Part shown: positions 53,851-63,058 of the stretch, piece after piece
How positions within the stretch are numbered: position 1 is the first letter of the stretch
How the letters are laid out: each line of letters starts with the position of its first letter
Assembly (NCBI GenBank): GCA_900540805.1
Contig: UQHL01000017.1
Span: 1-64,000 of the forward strand
Direction: 5' to 3'
From: an uncultured Eubacteriales bacterium
GTDB lineage: Bacteria > Bacillota > Clostridia > Christensenellales > Borkfalkiaceae
Length of the DNA: 64,000 nt
Translations under genes and position numbers: made by a program
Notes under the pieces: model-generated
The model's database searches: none
Seen by the model: only the letters and a program-made list of their open reading frames with translations
What the model was told of the DNA's origin: nothing

Positions 53851-56800
53851 CTATGCCGCAGGCGGCGCTTCCGAAATCAAATTTATCCCGACAATATTAA
53901 TGTCTCCCGTAGATTTTATGCCGAAATCAATAAAAAATCGGATATCGAAGCTGCCGCTCGTCACGGTTGCAAGCTCTACGGCAAATTGCTTTGTTTCTCC
54001 TGCACCAATAGCCGTATGAGCCATCAGACAGTTGGAATATCCGCCCGTATATAACCCCAGTTTCATGCTCTCCGTTCCGTTATTCGTCACTGTGAACACG
54101 AGATATTTATTTTGTGTATTCCACCCGTCCACATTTACGTAAACGTAATCGGAGCGAGTTTCCGCCCATTTCACATTGTAGCCGCTATCCACTTCCGTCA
54201 CTGTGTAGCCGTTTGTCGCATTCATCGCGCTGATCGTCTGCGGCATTTCGGTCGCAAATTCGATCTTCATAATCAAATCGCCCGCCGTCGTAAGCCCGCC
54301 GTCGAAATAGAAGGTCAGTACAAAAGCGCTCTCCATCCCCGCAGGTACGGCAATGTACCATTCGTCCGTCCCCGTCTTTATCGCAGTATGACCTTTCCAC
54401 GCGACGTCGTTTACATACAAGCCCACTTTCGAAGCCACCGCGCTGGTAAACGTGAGCTTGACGTATTTATAATTGTCCGTATAGTTGCTGACCGAAGCGG
54501 TCGCTTTCGCCCAAATACTTCGATCCTCTCCCCATATCACATGGAAGCCGTCGGCAGCATTTCCGTTGATGGTATAGCCCTCGTTGTTGATGTCCGTCAA
54601 TTCACCGACCGTCAGCTCCGTAGGCTGTGGTTCTTCGGAAATCAAAGTTATTTCCGCAATATCGATATCGCCCGCTTGTTTTACGCCGTAATCGATAAAG
54701 AAACGAATATCGAAATTTGCACTTGTCACAGTCGTGAGTTTCACGACAAAGTGTTTCGTTTCCCCTGCCCCGATGACCGTGTGCGACATCAGACAGTTGG
54801 AATATCCACCCGAGTACAACCCCAGCTTCATGTTTTCCGTTGCGTTATTCGTCACTGTAAACGTAAGATAGTTGTTTTCCGTCTTCCAATTTTCTACGTT
54901 TACATAAATATAATCGGAACGGTTTTCCACCCATTTCACATTGTAGCCGTTTTCCTTTTCTGTCACCGTGTAACCTTTCGTTGCGATCATTTTACCGATC
55001 GACTGCGGGAGCTCTGGCAGTTCTTCTAAAAATTCGATTTTCATATTCAAATCGCCCGCCGTCGTAAGCCCGCCGTCGAAATAGAAGGTCAGTACAAAAG
55101 CGCTCTCCATCCCCGCAGGTACGGCAATGTACCATTCGTCCGTCCCCGTCTTTATCGCAGTATGACCTTTCCACGCGACGTCGTTTACATACAAGCCCAC
55201 TTTCGAAGCCACCGCGCTGGTAAACGTGAGCTTGACGTATTTATAATTGTCCGTATAGTTGCTGACCGAAGCGGTCGCTTTCGCCCAAATACTTCGATCC
55301 TCTCCCCATATCACATGGAAGCCGTCGGCAGCATTTCCGTTGATGGTATAGCCCTCGTTGTTGATATCCTTCAAATCTCCGATCGTCAGCTCCGTAGGCT
55401 GTGGTTCTTCCTTTTCCTCAAAAAATTCCATACTCCGAACGATCACGCCGCCCGACGACTGCATTCCGCCGTTGAAATACAGATTGAGCGTAAAGTTCAA
55501 ATCCATATTTTCGGGCATGAAAATCCAAAACACGTTTTCCCCCGCGGTTAAAGCCGTATGTCCCAGCAGCGCCGTGCCGCCGTAATAAACCCCGAATTTA
55601 ACGTTGTCCTCCGTAAAGACAACCACTTTCAAATAGGTGTAACCGGGGTTGTAATAACTGACGTCCACCTGAGCATAATCCCACTGAGGGCGGGTTTCGT
55701 CCCAGGAAACGTTTGTTCCCTCCTGCGTTTTGTCAATGAGGTAGCTGGTATTGGTTTCAAAATTGCGGATATCGCCGATTGTTGTCTCCACGCCGACGGG
55801 TTCGCTCACAAAGCCCGTCTCCGTCACAATTGCGCTTCCCGCGCGTTTTTGTCCGTAATCCCAAAAGAAATTGATTTCAAAGTCCGCCGCGTCGGGTTTC
55901 GCCTCGACGACGATATTTTTCGTCTCTCCTGCGGCGATCTCGGTATGGTCGTACCAGCAGACATTCCAGCCGATATACAACGCCAGGGTGAAAGGCGCGT
56001 TTCCGTCGTTTTTCACCGTTACGGTGAAATATTTACTTTCAGACGTCCAATTTTTGACGGGCAGAACGGTATAAAAGCCTTCCCTGTCCGCCGTCCAGGA
56101 AACATGCGTTTCTTCCCCTGTCCTTTCCACCGTATAGCCGGGCGTCGGCTGCATATTTTTTATCTTCAGCGTCTTTTCCAAAGCAGAAAATTCGATAGAA
56201 GTAAATTCCACAGTCCTTATGCCTTCAAACGAAGTCACATTTATACTATCAAAAAAGAAATTCAGCGTATTCAGCCTGCCCACCTCGGAAAGATCGGCCA
56301 CCAGCGTATATTCGCCCGTCTTTTCGTCATAATCGAGGTCGGAAATCAAATTGTCCTCCACCTGCAGGATTACCTTGTTGGAATTGATGGAAAGCCCAAA
56401 CCGCTCCGCGCCGCCGCCAGCGCCCGAAAGCTTGAACTTCGCCACCAGCGCGTTATACGCGGGCGTCCAATATTTCACCTTTACGGACAGGAAATCCCAG
56501 CCCACGTCTTTATCGTAGGACGCCTTTACTTTGCCGCCGAGCGCGCCGCCCGACAGAGTGAATTTACTCGTTGCGCTCCAGGAATCGGAAGCGTAAGGCG
56601 TATAAAGGAAATTTGCCGCCAGCAGCTCGAAAGCTCTCTCCGTTTCGTCTGAGGTGACCCCCGACTGCGAATCCACATAAAATCTCAATTCGTTTAAGGC
56701 CGAGGCGCCTCTGATATCCACGACGATTTTTTGTATCCGTTTCGGATCGATATTTTCCAGCTTTACCGCGTTTCCCGAATCGTCGAGTCCAAAAAGCACG

Positions 56801-57756
56801 TTTTCTCCATCCGTCACCGTCAGCTTTTCGCAGCCGTCCGCAGCCCATTCCAGCGAGATCCGCCCGTAGGCTCCAACAAAACGATTTATTTTCGCGGAGA
56901 TATAACCGCCCGAAAGGAGCTCCGCAGTCTTATATTCCGCTTTGAATACCTTATCGTAGCCCGCTGCGCTCCCGTCCGTAAGGGTATAGCCCGAGGAACC
57001 TGAAATCTCTCCGATCTTCGGCGAATTGTCCACATCGTTTCGCGGGTCTTCGTCGCTTAAAAAGGTGATCGCGTCGATTGTCAGGCGCCCAGCCTTGTCC
57101 GAGGGCGCCTGCGAAGGATTGCTGTCGAGATAAACTAAAAGTCTCGCCACCTGCATATCCGCCACCACGTCTTTTCCCTCGACGTAATTTTTATCGATCA
57201 CTTTATAATCGTTGAGATGGGTCACCAAACTCATCTCGCCGTCCATCAGACTCTCCGAAAGCACGCCGACAGGCGGAATTCCTTCCCCGTCGTAAGCCTC
57301 CATATATACGGCGGCAACGGCTATTTTTTCCGCGCCGTCTATGCCCGAAAAATCAAAGCGAATATTGGGATATTCGGCGGTATAATTGTAGATGTCGAAA
57401 TAAATGAAATGATAATCCGAAAGGTTTTTACCTTCAGCCGGATAGACGATCTCCGCACCCGTGAGCTTTCCTTCCGTCTTGATTTCGGAGACGGAATAGG
57501 CCTCCGTCGTCGTCCCCACCCTTCCGATATAGGGCGTGGAAAGGATATCGATATCCGGCAGAACGGGCTGTTCCGGCATGGGCACTCCGTCGGGGAAAGG
57601 GATCACCTCTTCCCCTTCCGGCACACTGATTTCGGTTTTTTCGGAACTTCCATTATCGGAAGATCCGCTCACGTCGATCGGCGAGCATGCGGCGCACAGC
57701 GCGACGCTGAAAGCCAGCGCGTGCAATAAGCAAATGGATAATATCTTCTTTTTCAT
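53851..57756 (-). CDS. 1301-aa repeat-containing surface lipoprotein (locus D)
   Basis: 1301 aa from ATG 57756, which follows GGAGG; the in-frame ATG at 57771 is rejected because that ribosome site would lie inside its codons. Lipobox CAAC (Cys24). Residues 40-540 hold beta-sandwich domains with carbohydrate-binding-module style (YHFIYFDIYNYTAEYPNIRFDF; RFVGAYGRISLEWAADG). From about 555 to the end comes a row of roughly 125-residue repeats of the form GYTV...G..V.W...R..Y..V.V..W (six units), each a probable binding module. Two pairs in the last 520 residues form a 258-residue super-repeat, one part of which is identical at DNA level (54273-54591 and 55047-55365). No catalytic motif recognised. 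Probably the glycan-binding component of the locus D importer. Confidence 0.65.
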   Translation of the reverse strand: MKKKILSICLLHALAFSVALCAACSPIDVSGSSDNGSSEKTEISVPEGEEVIPFPDGVPMPEQPVLPDIDILSTPYIGRVGTTTEAYSVSEIKTEGKLTGAEIVYPAEGKNLSDYHFIYFDIYNYTAEYPNIRFDFSGIDGAEKIAVAAVYMEAYDGEGIPPVGVLSESLMDGEMSLVTHLNDYKVIDKNYVEGKDVVADMQVARLLVYLDSNPSQAPSDKAGRLTIDAITFLSDEDPRNDVDNSPKIGEISGSSGYTLTDGSAAGYDKVFKAEYKTAELLSGGYISAKINRFVGAYGRISLEWAADGCEKLTVTDGENVLFGLDDSGNAVKLENIDPKRIQKIVVDIRGASALNELRFYVDSQSGVTSDETERAFELLAANFLYTPYASDSWSATSKFTLSGGALGGKVKASYDKDVGWDFLSVKVKYWTPAYNALVAKFKLSGAGGGAERFGLSINSNKVILQVEDNLISDLDYDEKTGEYTLVADLSEVGRLNTLNFFFDSINVTSFEGIRTVEFTSIEFSALEKTLKIKNMQPTPGYTVERTGEETHVSWTADREGFYTVLPVKNWTSESKYFTVTVKNDGNAPFTLALYIGWNVCWYDHTEIAAGETKNIVVEAKPDAADFEINFFWDYGQKRAGSAIVTETGFVSEPVGVETTIGDIRNFETNTSYLIDKTQEGTNVSWDETRPQWDYAQVDVSYYNPGYTYLKVVVFTEDNVKFGVYYGGTALLGHTALTAGENVFWIFMPENMDLNFTLNLYFNGGMQSSGGVIVRSMEFFEEKEEPQPTELTIGDLKDINNEGYTINGNAADGFHVIWGEDRSIWAKATASVSNYTDNYKYVKLTFTSAVASKVGLYVNDVAWKGHTAIKTGTDEWYIAVPAGMESAFVLTFYFDGGLTTAGDLNMKIEFLEELPELPQSIGKMIATKGYTVTEKENGYNVKWVENRSDYIYVNVENWKTENNYLTFTVTNNATENMKLGLYSGGYSNCLMSHTVIGAGETKHFVVKLTTVTSANFDIRFFIDYGVKQAGDIDIAEITLISEEPQPTELTVGELTDINNEGYTINGNAADGFHVIWGEDRSIWAKATASVSNYTDNYKYVKLTFTSAVASKVGLYVNDVAWKGHTAIKTGTDEWYIAVPAGMESAFVLTFYFDGGLTTAGDLIMKIEFATEMPQTISAMNATNGYTVTEVDSGYNVKWAETRSDYVYVNVDGWNTQNKYLVFTVTNNGTESMKLGLYTGGYSNCLMAHTAIGAGETKQFAVELATVTSGSFDIRFFIDFGIKSTGDINIVGINLISEAPPAA
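54273..54591. repeat. 319-bp exact direct repeat, copy 1
   Basis: Identical base for base to 55047-55365, offset 774 bp (258 codons, in frame). It covers one binding module, about residues 1056-1161 of the lipoprotein. Confidence 0.93.
55047..55365. repeat. 319-bp exact direct repeat, copy 2
   Basis: Partner of 54273-54591, covering about residues 797-903 of the lipoprotein. The flanking module of the 774-bp unit is clearly diverged between copies, so only this module has been homogenised. Confidence 0.93.
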
Positions 57757-57778
57757 GTGGTTTCCCTCCAATCATTTT

Positions 57779-58696
57779 CTATTCTTTGACGCTTCCCAAT
57801 AAAATCCCCTTGACAAAATATTTCTGTGCCAGAGGATATACGCACAGGACGGGAAGCATGGCGATAAAGATCTGAGCGGCGCGCAGCGTCATATCGTTGC
57901 TTTGCGCCAAAAGTTCAAGTTCCTCCGCGGTCATTTTGTCTTTGTTCAACTGAAAATTTTTCATTTCTTCCATCATGTGATAAATATAGGTTTGCAAAGG
58001 CCAATTTTCCTTGCTCATGTATAAATAGCCGTCGAACCAGGCATTCCAATGCCCCACCACGCAAAACAGCGCCACCGTCGCCACCACGGGCAGAGAAACG
58101 GGGAGCACGATCTTAAAAAGCATACGGAAATGCCCCGCGCCCTCCAACGACGCCGCCTCCATCATTTCCTTCGGCACCTGACGGAAAAAATTGATAAACA
58201 GGATCATGTTCCAGCAGTTCATGGCACCGGGCAAAATCAACGCCCAAAGCTTGTTATAAAGCCCCAGCTTTGAAATGACGATAAACGAGGGCACCAGCCC
58301 GCCGTTAAAAAACATCGACAAAATGACGATCGCCAGATAAAAACGCCTTCCGGCAAGCTGTTTTTTGGCAAACGCCAACGGATAGGACATCAGCGCGGTG
58401 ACGGCCAGAGAAATCGTAGTTCCTAAAAAAACCCTCACCAGCGAAAACAGAAAAGCGCGGAAAAAATCGACTTTTTGCAGCAGATAGCGATAGGCATTCC
58501 AGGTAAATCCCACGGGAAACACCCACACTTTTCCCGCTACCACCGCACTTTTCGAGCTGAAGCTGATTGCCAAAAGATTGAGAAAAGGCAGCAGGCACAA
58601 CGTGCTGAGCAGCAGCAAAAATGTTATGTTGCATACATTGAACACTACCCTGGGTGTCCCATCTTTGATTTTACAGCTATTTTTAGTCGCAATCAT
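57779..58696 (-). CDS. Carbohydrate ABC transporter permease, LplC/MalG type (locus D)
   Basis: 305 aa from ATG 58696; the frame is open 126 nt upstream but that would overlap the partner gene and lacks a leader of this family. Six membrane segments, EAA loop MMEAASLEGAGHFRMLF near residue 190, ending KYFVKGILLGSVKE. Its ATG lies one nucleotide after the stop of the LplB-type gene (TGAAATG) and AAGGTG serves as ribosome site. Confidence 0.92.
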   Translation of the reverse strand: MIATKNSCKIKDGTPRVVFNVCNITFLLLLSTLCLLPFLNLLAISFSSKSAVVAGKVWVFPVGFTWNAYRYLLQKVDFFRAFLFSLVRVFLGTTISLAVTALMSYPLAFAKKQLAGRRFYLAIVILSMFFNGGLVPSFIVISKLGLYNKLWALILPGAMNCWNMILFINFFRQVPKEMMEAASLEGAGHFRMLFKIVLPVSLPVVATVALFCVVGHWNAWFDGYLYMSKENWPLQTYIYHMMEEMKNFQLNKDKMTAEELELLAQSNDMTLRAAQIFIAMLPVLCVYPLAQKYFVKGILLGSVKE

Positions 58697-58697
58697 T

Positions 58698-59621
58698 TCA
58701 AAACACCTTATAATTGAGCTTCTTCGCGGCGATAAGGTAGCCGACGCCGAAAAATGCGCAGCTGATGACCGATTTGAACAGCCCGATGGCCGTACCCAGC
58801 GAATATTGATAAGTACTCGCATTGATGAGCCCTACGCGGTAGGCCATTGTATCGATGATATCGCCCGTCTCATAAACCATTTCATTGTAAAGGCTGACTA
58901 CCTGATCGAACCCCGCACTCATGATATTGCCGAGATTGAGCACGCTCATCAGGATAACGGTGGGTGCGATACAGGGCAGAGTGACGTGTAAGCACTGTTT
59001 GATTCTGCCTGCGCCGTCTATTTTGGCCGCCTCGTACAGACCAACATCCACGCAAGTGATCGCGGCGAGAAAATAGATGGCCTGATAGCCGAGGCTCTTC
59101 CAGCATTCAGAGACAAACAAAACGGTGCGAAACCAGCGGTTGCTGGCCAGAAAGGAGATCGGCTCTATCCCGAAAAGGCCTAAAAAGGCGTTGATAGGGC
59201 CGTCCACACTGAGCAGATCGATGATCATGGTAGCCATAATCGCCCAGGATAGGAAATAGGGAATAAACACGATCGTCTGCACGGCCTTTTTCAGGCGGAG
59301 ATTGGAAATCTCATTTAAGAGCAGAGCCAGCGCGACGCCGAAAACGATTAAAAGTACAATCTTGACAAAGCTGATATAGATAGTGTTCCATACCACGTTG
59401 AGGAAATCGGGACGGGAAAAAATCTGTTCGAAGAAGCCGAACCCCACGAAAGCCCCGTGAAACAGCGCGTAAAAATAACCGCGATCGTAAACGGGCTGAT
59501 ATTTGGAAAACGCCATCCAAAGCCCTATGACGGGAAAGACGGAAAATACGATCAAAAGCACCGTTCCCGGAAGCATCATCAATTGTAACGGTATCTGATT
59601 TTTGAGCTTTTCGTTTTTCAC
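58698..59621 (-). CDS. Sugar ABC transporter permease, LplB/YteP type (locus D)
   Basis: 307 aa with GTG start at 59621, preceded by AAGGGG that overlaps the stop of the binding protein gene. LQLMMLPGTVLLIVFSVFPVIG is the first membrane segment; the EAA loop is LYEAAKIDGAGRIKQCL near residue 197. Here the permeases follow the binding protein gene, the reverse of the order in loci A and C. Confidence 0.92.
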   Translation of the reverse strand: MKNEKLKNQIPLQLMMLPGTVLLIVFSVFPVIGLWMAFSKYQPVYDRGYFYALFHGAFVGFGFFEQIFSRPDFLNVVWNTIYISFVKIVLLIVFGVALALLLNEISNLRLKKAVQTIVFIPYFLSWAIMATMIIDLLSVDGPINAFLGLFGIEPISFLASNRWFRTVLFVSECWKSLGYQAIYFLAAITCVDVGLYEAAKIDGAGRIKQCLHVTLPCIAPTVILMSVLNLGNIMSAGFDQVVSLYNEMVYETGDIIDTMAYRVGLINASTYQYSLGTAIGLFKSVISCAFFGVGYLIAAKKLNYKVF

Positions 59622-59626
59622 GCGCC

Positions 59627-61513
59627 TTACCCCTTATACCACTCGCGCACCTGTTTCAAAACCGCATCTCCGCCGTTTTTATTATAATCCGCGACAAAGT
59701 CGTCCCACTTTGAAATGCTTGCCCGCCCGCTGATTACTTCCAGAAAATATTTTTTCATCGCCGTATTGAGATATTCCCCGTAATTTTGCTGAGCGGGCGT
59801 CTTGATACCGTAAAACTCGCTGTATTTTACCGGCTTTTGCCCCTTCGAAAGCTCGGTGACGTAAGCATAGCCGCCCGTCGCGCTGATTGCCTGTTCGTAA
59901 ATGCCGAAGCCCTTCTTTTCCGTTCGGTTCATTTCGGACGCCTTCTTTCCGCCCTTAATCGCCTGCATATACGGATAACCGTATCGAAATCCGTTGTCCC
60001 GCTCACGCACCTTCAGCCGCGAAAATATCCCTCCGTAAACGGGGTCGGCGAGTATTTCTTCATAATATCCCTTCCAGTCGAAATCCTTTTTTTCCATTTC
60101 AGTATATTTCCGATCGGAAATCCTAAGCCCTGCGCCGTAAAGCTCGTCAAACACACCGAGAACGCGCTCGTACGACTGCATGGAATAAGGCGTGTACCAG
60201 ATTTTCGCAGGCACCCAGCTGTAAAAGAAGCCGCCCGAGGGCTGGGACAAGGTACCGTATTTTTCAAAGGCGTCATCGCTGTAAAACATATCGTAAAACA
60301 AGTTGGACAGCTTCGCCAGCGCGTCGGGGTACGCGAAGCTTCTCGAAACGCAATTATAATCTTGTATGGAAACCCTGTTCACGACGGGAACGCTCGACGC
60401 TCCGTCCCGCGGAGGGAGTTCGACAGCCACCCATTCCGCGGTGGGCGTAGCCTCGTTGGAAACGGATTCCTGAAGGGGATAAGAGGCCGCGTGCCACATA
60501 CCCGACACAATCCCCACCTTTCCCGCAATGATATCGTTGCTCACCTTCGAGTCGGTATAATTATAAAATTCCTTTGCCAGCAGGCCTGCGGAATAAAGCT
60601 TATTCAGCTCCGTCAGGGCGGCTTTCATAGCCTCGTCGGTATTGGCGCATATCAGTTCCCCGTTCTTTTCAAAAAAGGCGTCGGGTTGTGTGCCGAAGAG
60701 ATTAAACAGCCCCTGCGCCGTACTGTTTCCCGTCGTAGCGATTTCCTTGGTAATCCCGATGGGAATGATGTCCTTTGCTTTAAGTCCCGCCAAAGCCGAC
60801 AGCTTTTCCGCATTGTCCCTAAACGCTTCCGCCGCGGCGATCAATTCCTCGTAGGTTGATGGCACCTCCTTGCCGCAAAGCTCCAGCCAGTCCTTCCGGA
60901 TATAGAGTTTCTGCGCAATTTCGTAAGGATTATCGACGTTGGGAAAAGCGTACAGGCCACCCTTTTCCATACAGCTTTCCAGTCCCGCATAATAAGTATC
61001 GCTGAGATACATTTCGCGCAGATCGTCGTTAAGATAGTAAAAGGAGTCACCCAGGTCTGCGATGAGCCCCGTACGCTTGAGCGTGTCGAAAGTGGTGGCA
61101 TTGCTGGTGCGGAAGATATCGGGCAGCTCTCCCGCGGCGATCAGATTGTTCAGCCGTTCTTCATATCTCTCGCCGCTGACCGTCGAAACATATTGCAGCT
61201 TAATATTCAGATATTTCAAGGCCGCATCGTTAAACGCATTGTTCGCGGGGCCCGAGTCCCTGCCGTTATACGTCGGAGGCACCTCTCCCACCGCCGTATA
61301 ATCGGTACCCAGTACGCGTACGGTAACCACTTGGTCGTACTTTTCGAGAGGTAAGTAGTCCTTATTGACATCCTTTTCGGGCAGAACCCCGGGATCTATC
61401 CTGACGTAATCGTCCTCTACGCTTTCCACAGTACAGGCGGAAGCAAATCCGAGTGTCGCCGCGCTTAAAAGCGCCAGCAGAATACCGATCGTTTTTTGAA
61501 CTGTTTTCTTCAT
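59627..61513 (-). CDS. ABC sugar transporter solute-binding lipoprotein (locus D)
   Basis: 628 aa, longer than the other binding proteins here and close to LipO/LplA-type proteins. Lipobox ASAC (Cys27). RYEERLNNLIAAGELPDIFRTS, YAFPNVDNPYEIAQKLYIRKDWLE and VPSTYEELIAAAEAFRD are characteristic. It delivers an oligosaccharide to the permeases encoded immediately downstream. It starts 33 nt after the GH114-like gene with GAGGTT as ribosome site. It is not close in sequence to the paralogous pair of loci A and C. Confidence 0.9.
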   Translation of the reverse strand: MKKTVQKTIGILLALLSAATLGFASACTVESVEDDYVRIDPGVLPEKDVNKDYLPLEKYDQVVTVRVLGTDYTAVGEVPPTYNGRDSGPANNAFNDAALKYLNIKLQYVSTVSGERYEERLNNLIAAGELPDIFRTSNATTFDTLKRTGLIADLGDSFYYLNDDLREMYLSDTYYAGLESCMEKGGLYAFPNVDNPYEIAQKLYIRKDWLELCGKEVPSTYEELIAAAEAFRDNAEKLSALAGLKAKDIIPIGITKEIATTGNSTAQGLFNLFGTQPDAFFEKNGELICANTDEAMKAALTELNKLYSAGLLAKEFYNYTDSKVSNDIIAGKVGIVSGMWHAASYPLQESVSNEATPTAEWVAVELPPRDGASSVPVVNRVSIQDYNCVSRSFAYPDALAKLSNLFYDMFYSDDAFEKYGTLSQPSGGFFYSWVPAKIWYTPYSMQSYERVLGVFDELYGAGLRISDRKYTEMEKKDFDWKGYYEEILADPVYGGIFSRLKVRERDNGFRYGYPYMQAIKGGKKASEMNRTEKKGFGIYEQAISATGGYAYVTELSKGQKPVKYSEFYGIKTPAQQNYGEYLNTAMKKYFLEVISGRASISKWDDFVADYNKNGGDAVLKQVREWYKG

Positions 61514-61546
61514 CGTTTAACCTCAAAAAATCTTTTTTCTTCGGGA

Positions 61547-63058
61547 TCAGTACAACGCAATCTCGCCGATCCACATCAGGTTGCGCCTTGCCACCGAGCC
61601 GTATCCAGCCTCCTGAAAGAGTCGGATTTTCGTCACGCCGCTGCAACCCGAAAGGGCTATCTCTGTGGAAACGACGCCGTTTTCGATCTCCTTCGCCTCG
61701 CCTACCGTCACCCATTCCTCGCCTATATACGCCTGTACGCTGACGGCGCGGGAGGAATAGACGTTACCGTTGTCGTAAGCCCAATATACCGTCATTTTTG
61801 TAAGATCGTGCGCTTTGGGAAGCTCCACTTCGACGTAATGCGCGCTTTCCGTTTCTGCGCTTGCCCAATTTGCAAACTGCCAGCCAAGCAGATCGAAGTT
61901 TTCGGCGTTGCTGATATACCCGTCGGTCAGCGCGGATTTCCCGTAGCCCGTAAACACGGAATCTACCGTGATCTTCGCGCCGTTACCCTCATAGGCGAGG
62001 TTTGCCGCGCTCGTATCGCCGTTCTTCTCCAAAAGGTCCTCGTTATCCCGCACCGAAAGAGCCTTGATTCCCCTTTCGCTTTCGGGCCGCAGGCGATAAT
62101 CGGTAATTGCGCCGCCGATTTCGCGCCCCTCCATGGTGAGGTAGGGAATGAAATCGTATTCCCAATCGGTATCGTATATCCACTGCTTATCGCTGTCGAA
62201 ACCGTCCCGAGGATAATATTCCAAAGCGAACACGGGGAAATATTTCACCTGCCGGCAGGCGTTGACGATGGATACGCCGTAAAAGCGATTATAATTGAAC
62301 TGTACCGACTTTGTGTCCAATACGTCGTACTTAAACACCTTTAGATTGTAGTAGGTGCTAAACAGCTCAAACATGACGCCGTCGAGGACGGGATACAGGG
62401 TAGGAACGACGGTAAAGCCTCTGTTGAGCACCATTTTAATATCGGGAAAAGCCTCCCGTATTTCCTTTATAAGCCCGCACATGGAATTAAAGGTTTCGGG
62501 GAATCTGTCCACCGAATCGACGGTGTCCATAAAAATGCCGTCCACGCCCGTTTCGACCAGCCGACGAACCTCGTTGAGCACGATTGTCCGCCAGGCGGGA
62601 TGGCCGGGATCGACGTAATAGGAGCCCCAGTCCCCATTGGCAATGGGCATATCGCTTTCATCGTAGAGATAATAGGAGGCGTAGCCGCCCGGGCCAAGTC
62701 CGTCCCCCACGTTCAGCGAGTAATCTTCCCCCAGCGAGATATAAGCGATCGTCCATACCCCCGCGTCGCTGAATTTTTGCATATCCTCCGCACTCATTAC
62801 GTTTCGGCCGATAATCGCCACGTCGTAATCGAGCATCTCTTCCTGAAACGCTCCATAGTTGCAGAAATACGAGCTTACCTTGTTCCACTCGCGCTTGACG
62901 CCGTTGCGAGGGGAATAATCGGCTTCCTGCCGAAAGGGAGAAGTTGCCACGCCCGACGAAAGAGAGTCGGAGGAAGTGCCCTGCGGACTGCATGCGAACA
63001 GAGAGAACGCTGTAACGCCGCATAAAAACAAGGACAGCCATTTTTTTGTCAGTTTCAT
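61547..63058 (-). CDS. GH114/TM1410-like lipoprotein with C-terminal discoidin-like (F5/8 C) domain
   Basis: 503 aa from ATG 63058, which overlaps the stop of the upstream gene (ATGA) and follows GGGGTG. Lipobox LFAC (Cys23), then a TIM-barrel domain (about 50-340): IAYISLGEDY, WGSYYVDPGHPAWR, VDGIFMDTVDSVDRF with candidate acidic residues Glu111, Asp150 and Asp178. These blocks match the GH114/TM1410 group, whose characterised members are endo-alpha-1,4-polygalactosaminidases. Residues 350-503 resemble a galactose-binding discoidin domain (DLTKMTVYWAYDNG, ...GEEWVTVGEA). It should cut a surface or matrix polysaccharide outside the cell. Coupling to the oxidoreductase gene and to the importer suggests the released sugar is imported and then oxidised. 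Confidence 0.75.
   Translation of the reverse strand: MKLTKKWLSLFLCGVTAFSLFACSPQGTSSDSLSSGVATSPFRQEADYSPRNGVKREWNKVSSYFCNYGAFQEEMLDYDVAIIGRNVMSAEDMQKFSDAGVWTIAYISLGEDYSLNVGDGLGPGGYASYYLYDESDMPIANGDWGSYYVDPGHPAWRTIVLNEVRRLVETGVDGIFMDTVDSVDRFPETFNSMCGLIKEIREAFPDIKMVLNRGFTVVPTLYPVLDGVMFELFSTYYNLKVFKYDVLDTKSVQFNYNRFYGVSIVNACRQVKYFPVFALEYYPRDGFDSDKQWIYDTDWEYDFIPYLTMEGREIGGAITDYRLRPESERGIKALSVRDNEDLLEKNGDTSAANLAYEGNGAKITVDSVFTGYGKSALTDGYISNAENFDLLGWQFANWASAETESAHYVEVELPKAHDLTKMTVYWAYDNGNVYSSRAVSVQAYIGEEWVTVGEAKEIENGVVSTEIALSGCSGVTKIRLFQEAGYGSVARRNLMWIGEIALY

Noticed and set aside
54273..55365. Exact repeat considered as an insertion sequence or CRISPR-like array
   Set aside because: Both copies are in frame within one lipoprotein gene and encode the same beta-rich module; there is no transposase, terminal repeat or spacer pattern.
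58697..58822. 42-residue N-terminal extension of the locus D MalG-type permease
   Set aside because: It overlaps the partner permease gene and has no counterpart in the family; ATG 58696 is directly coupled to the previous stop.
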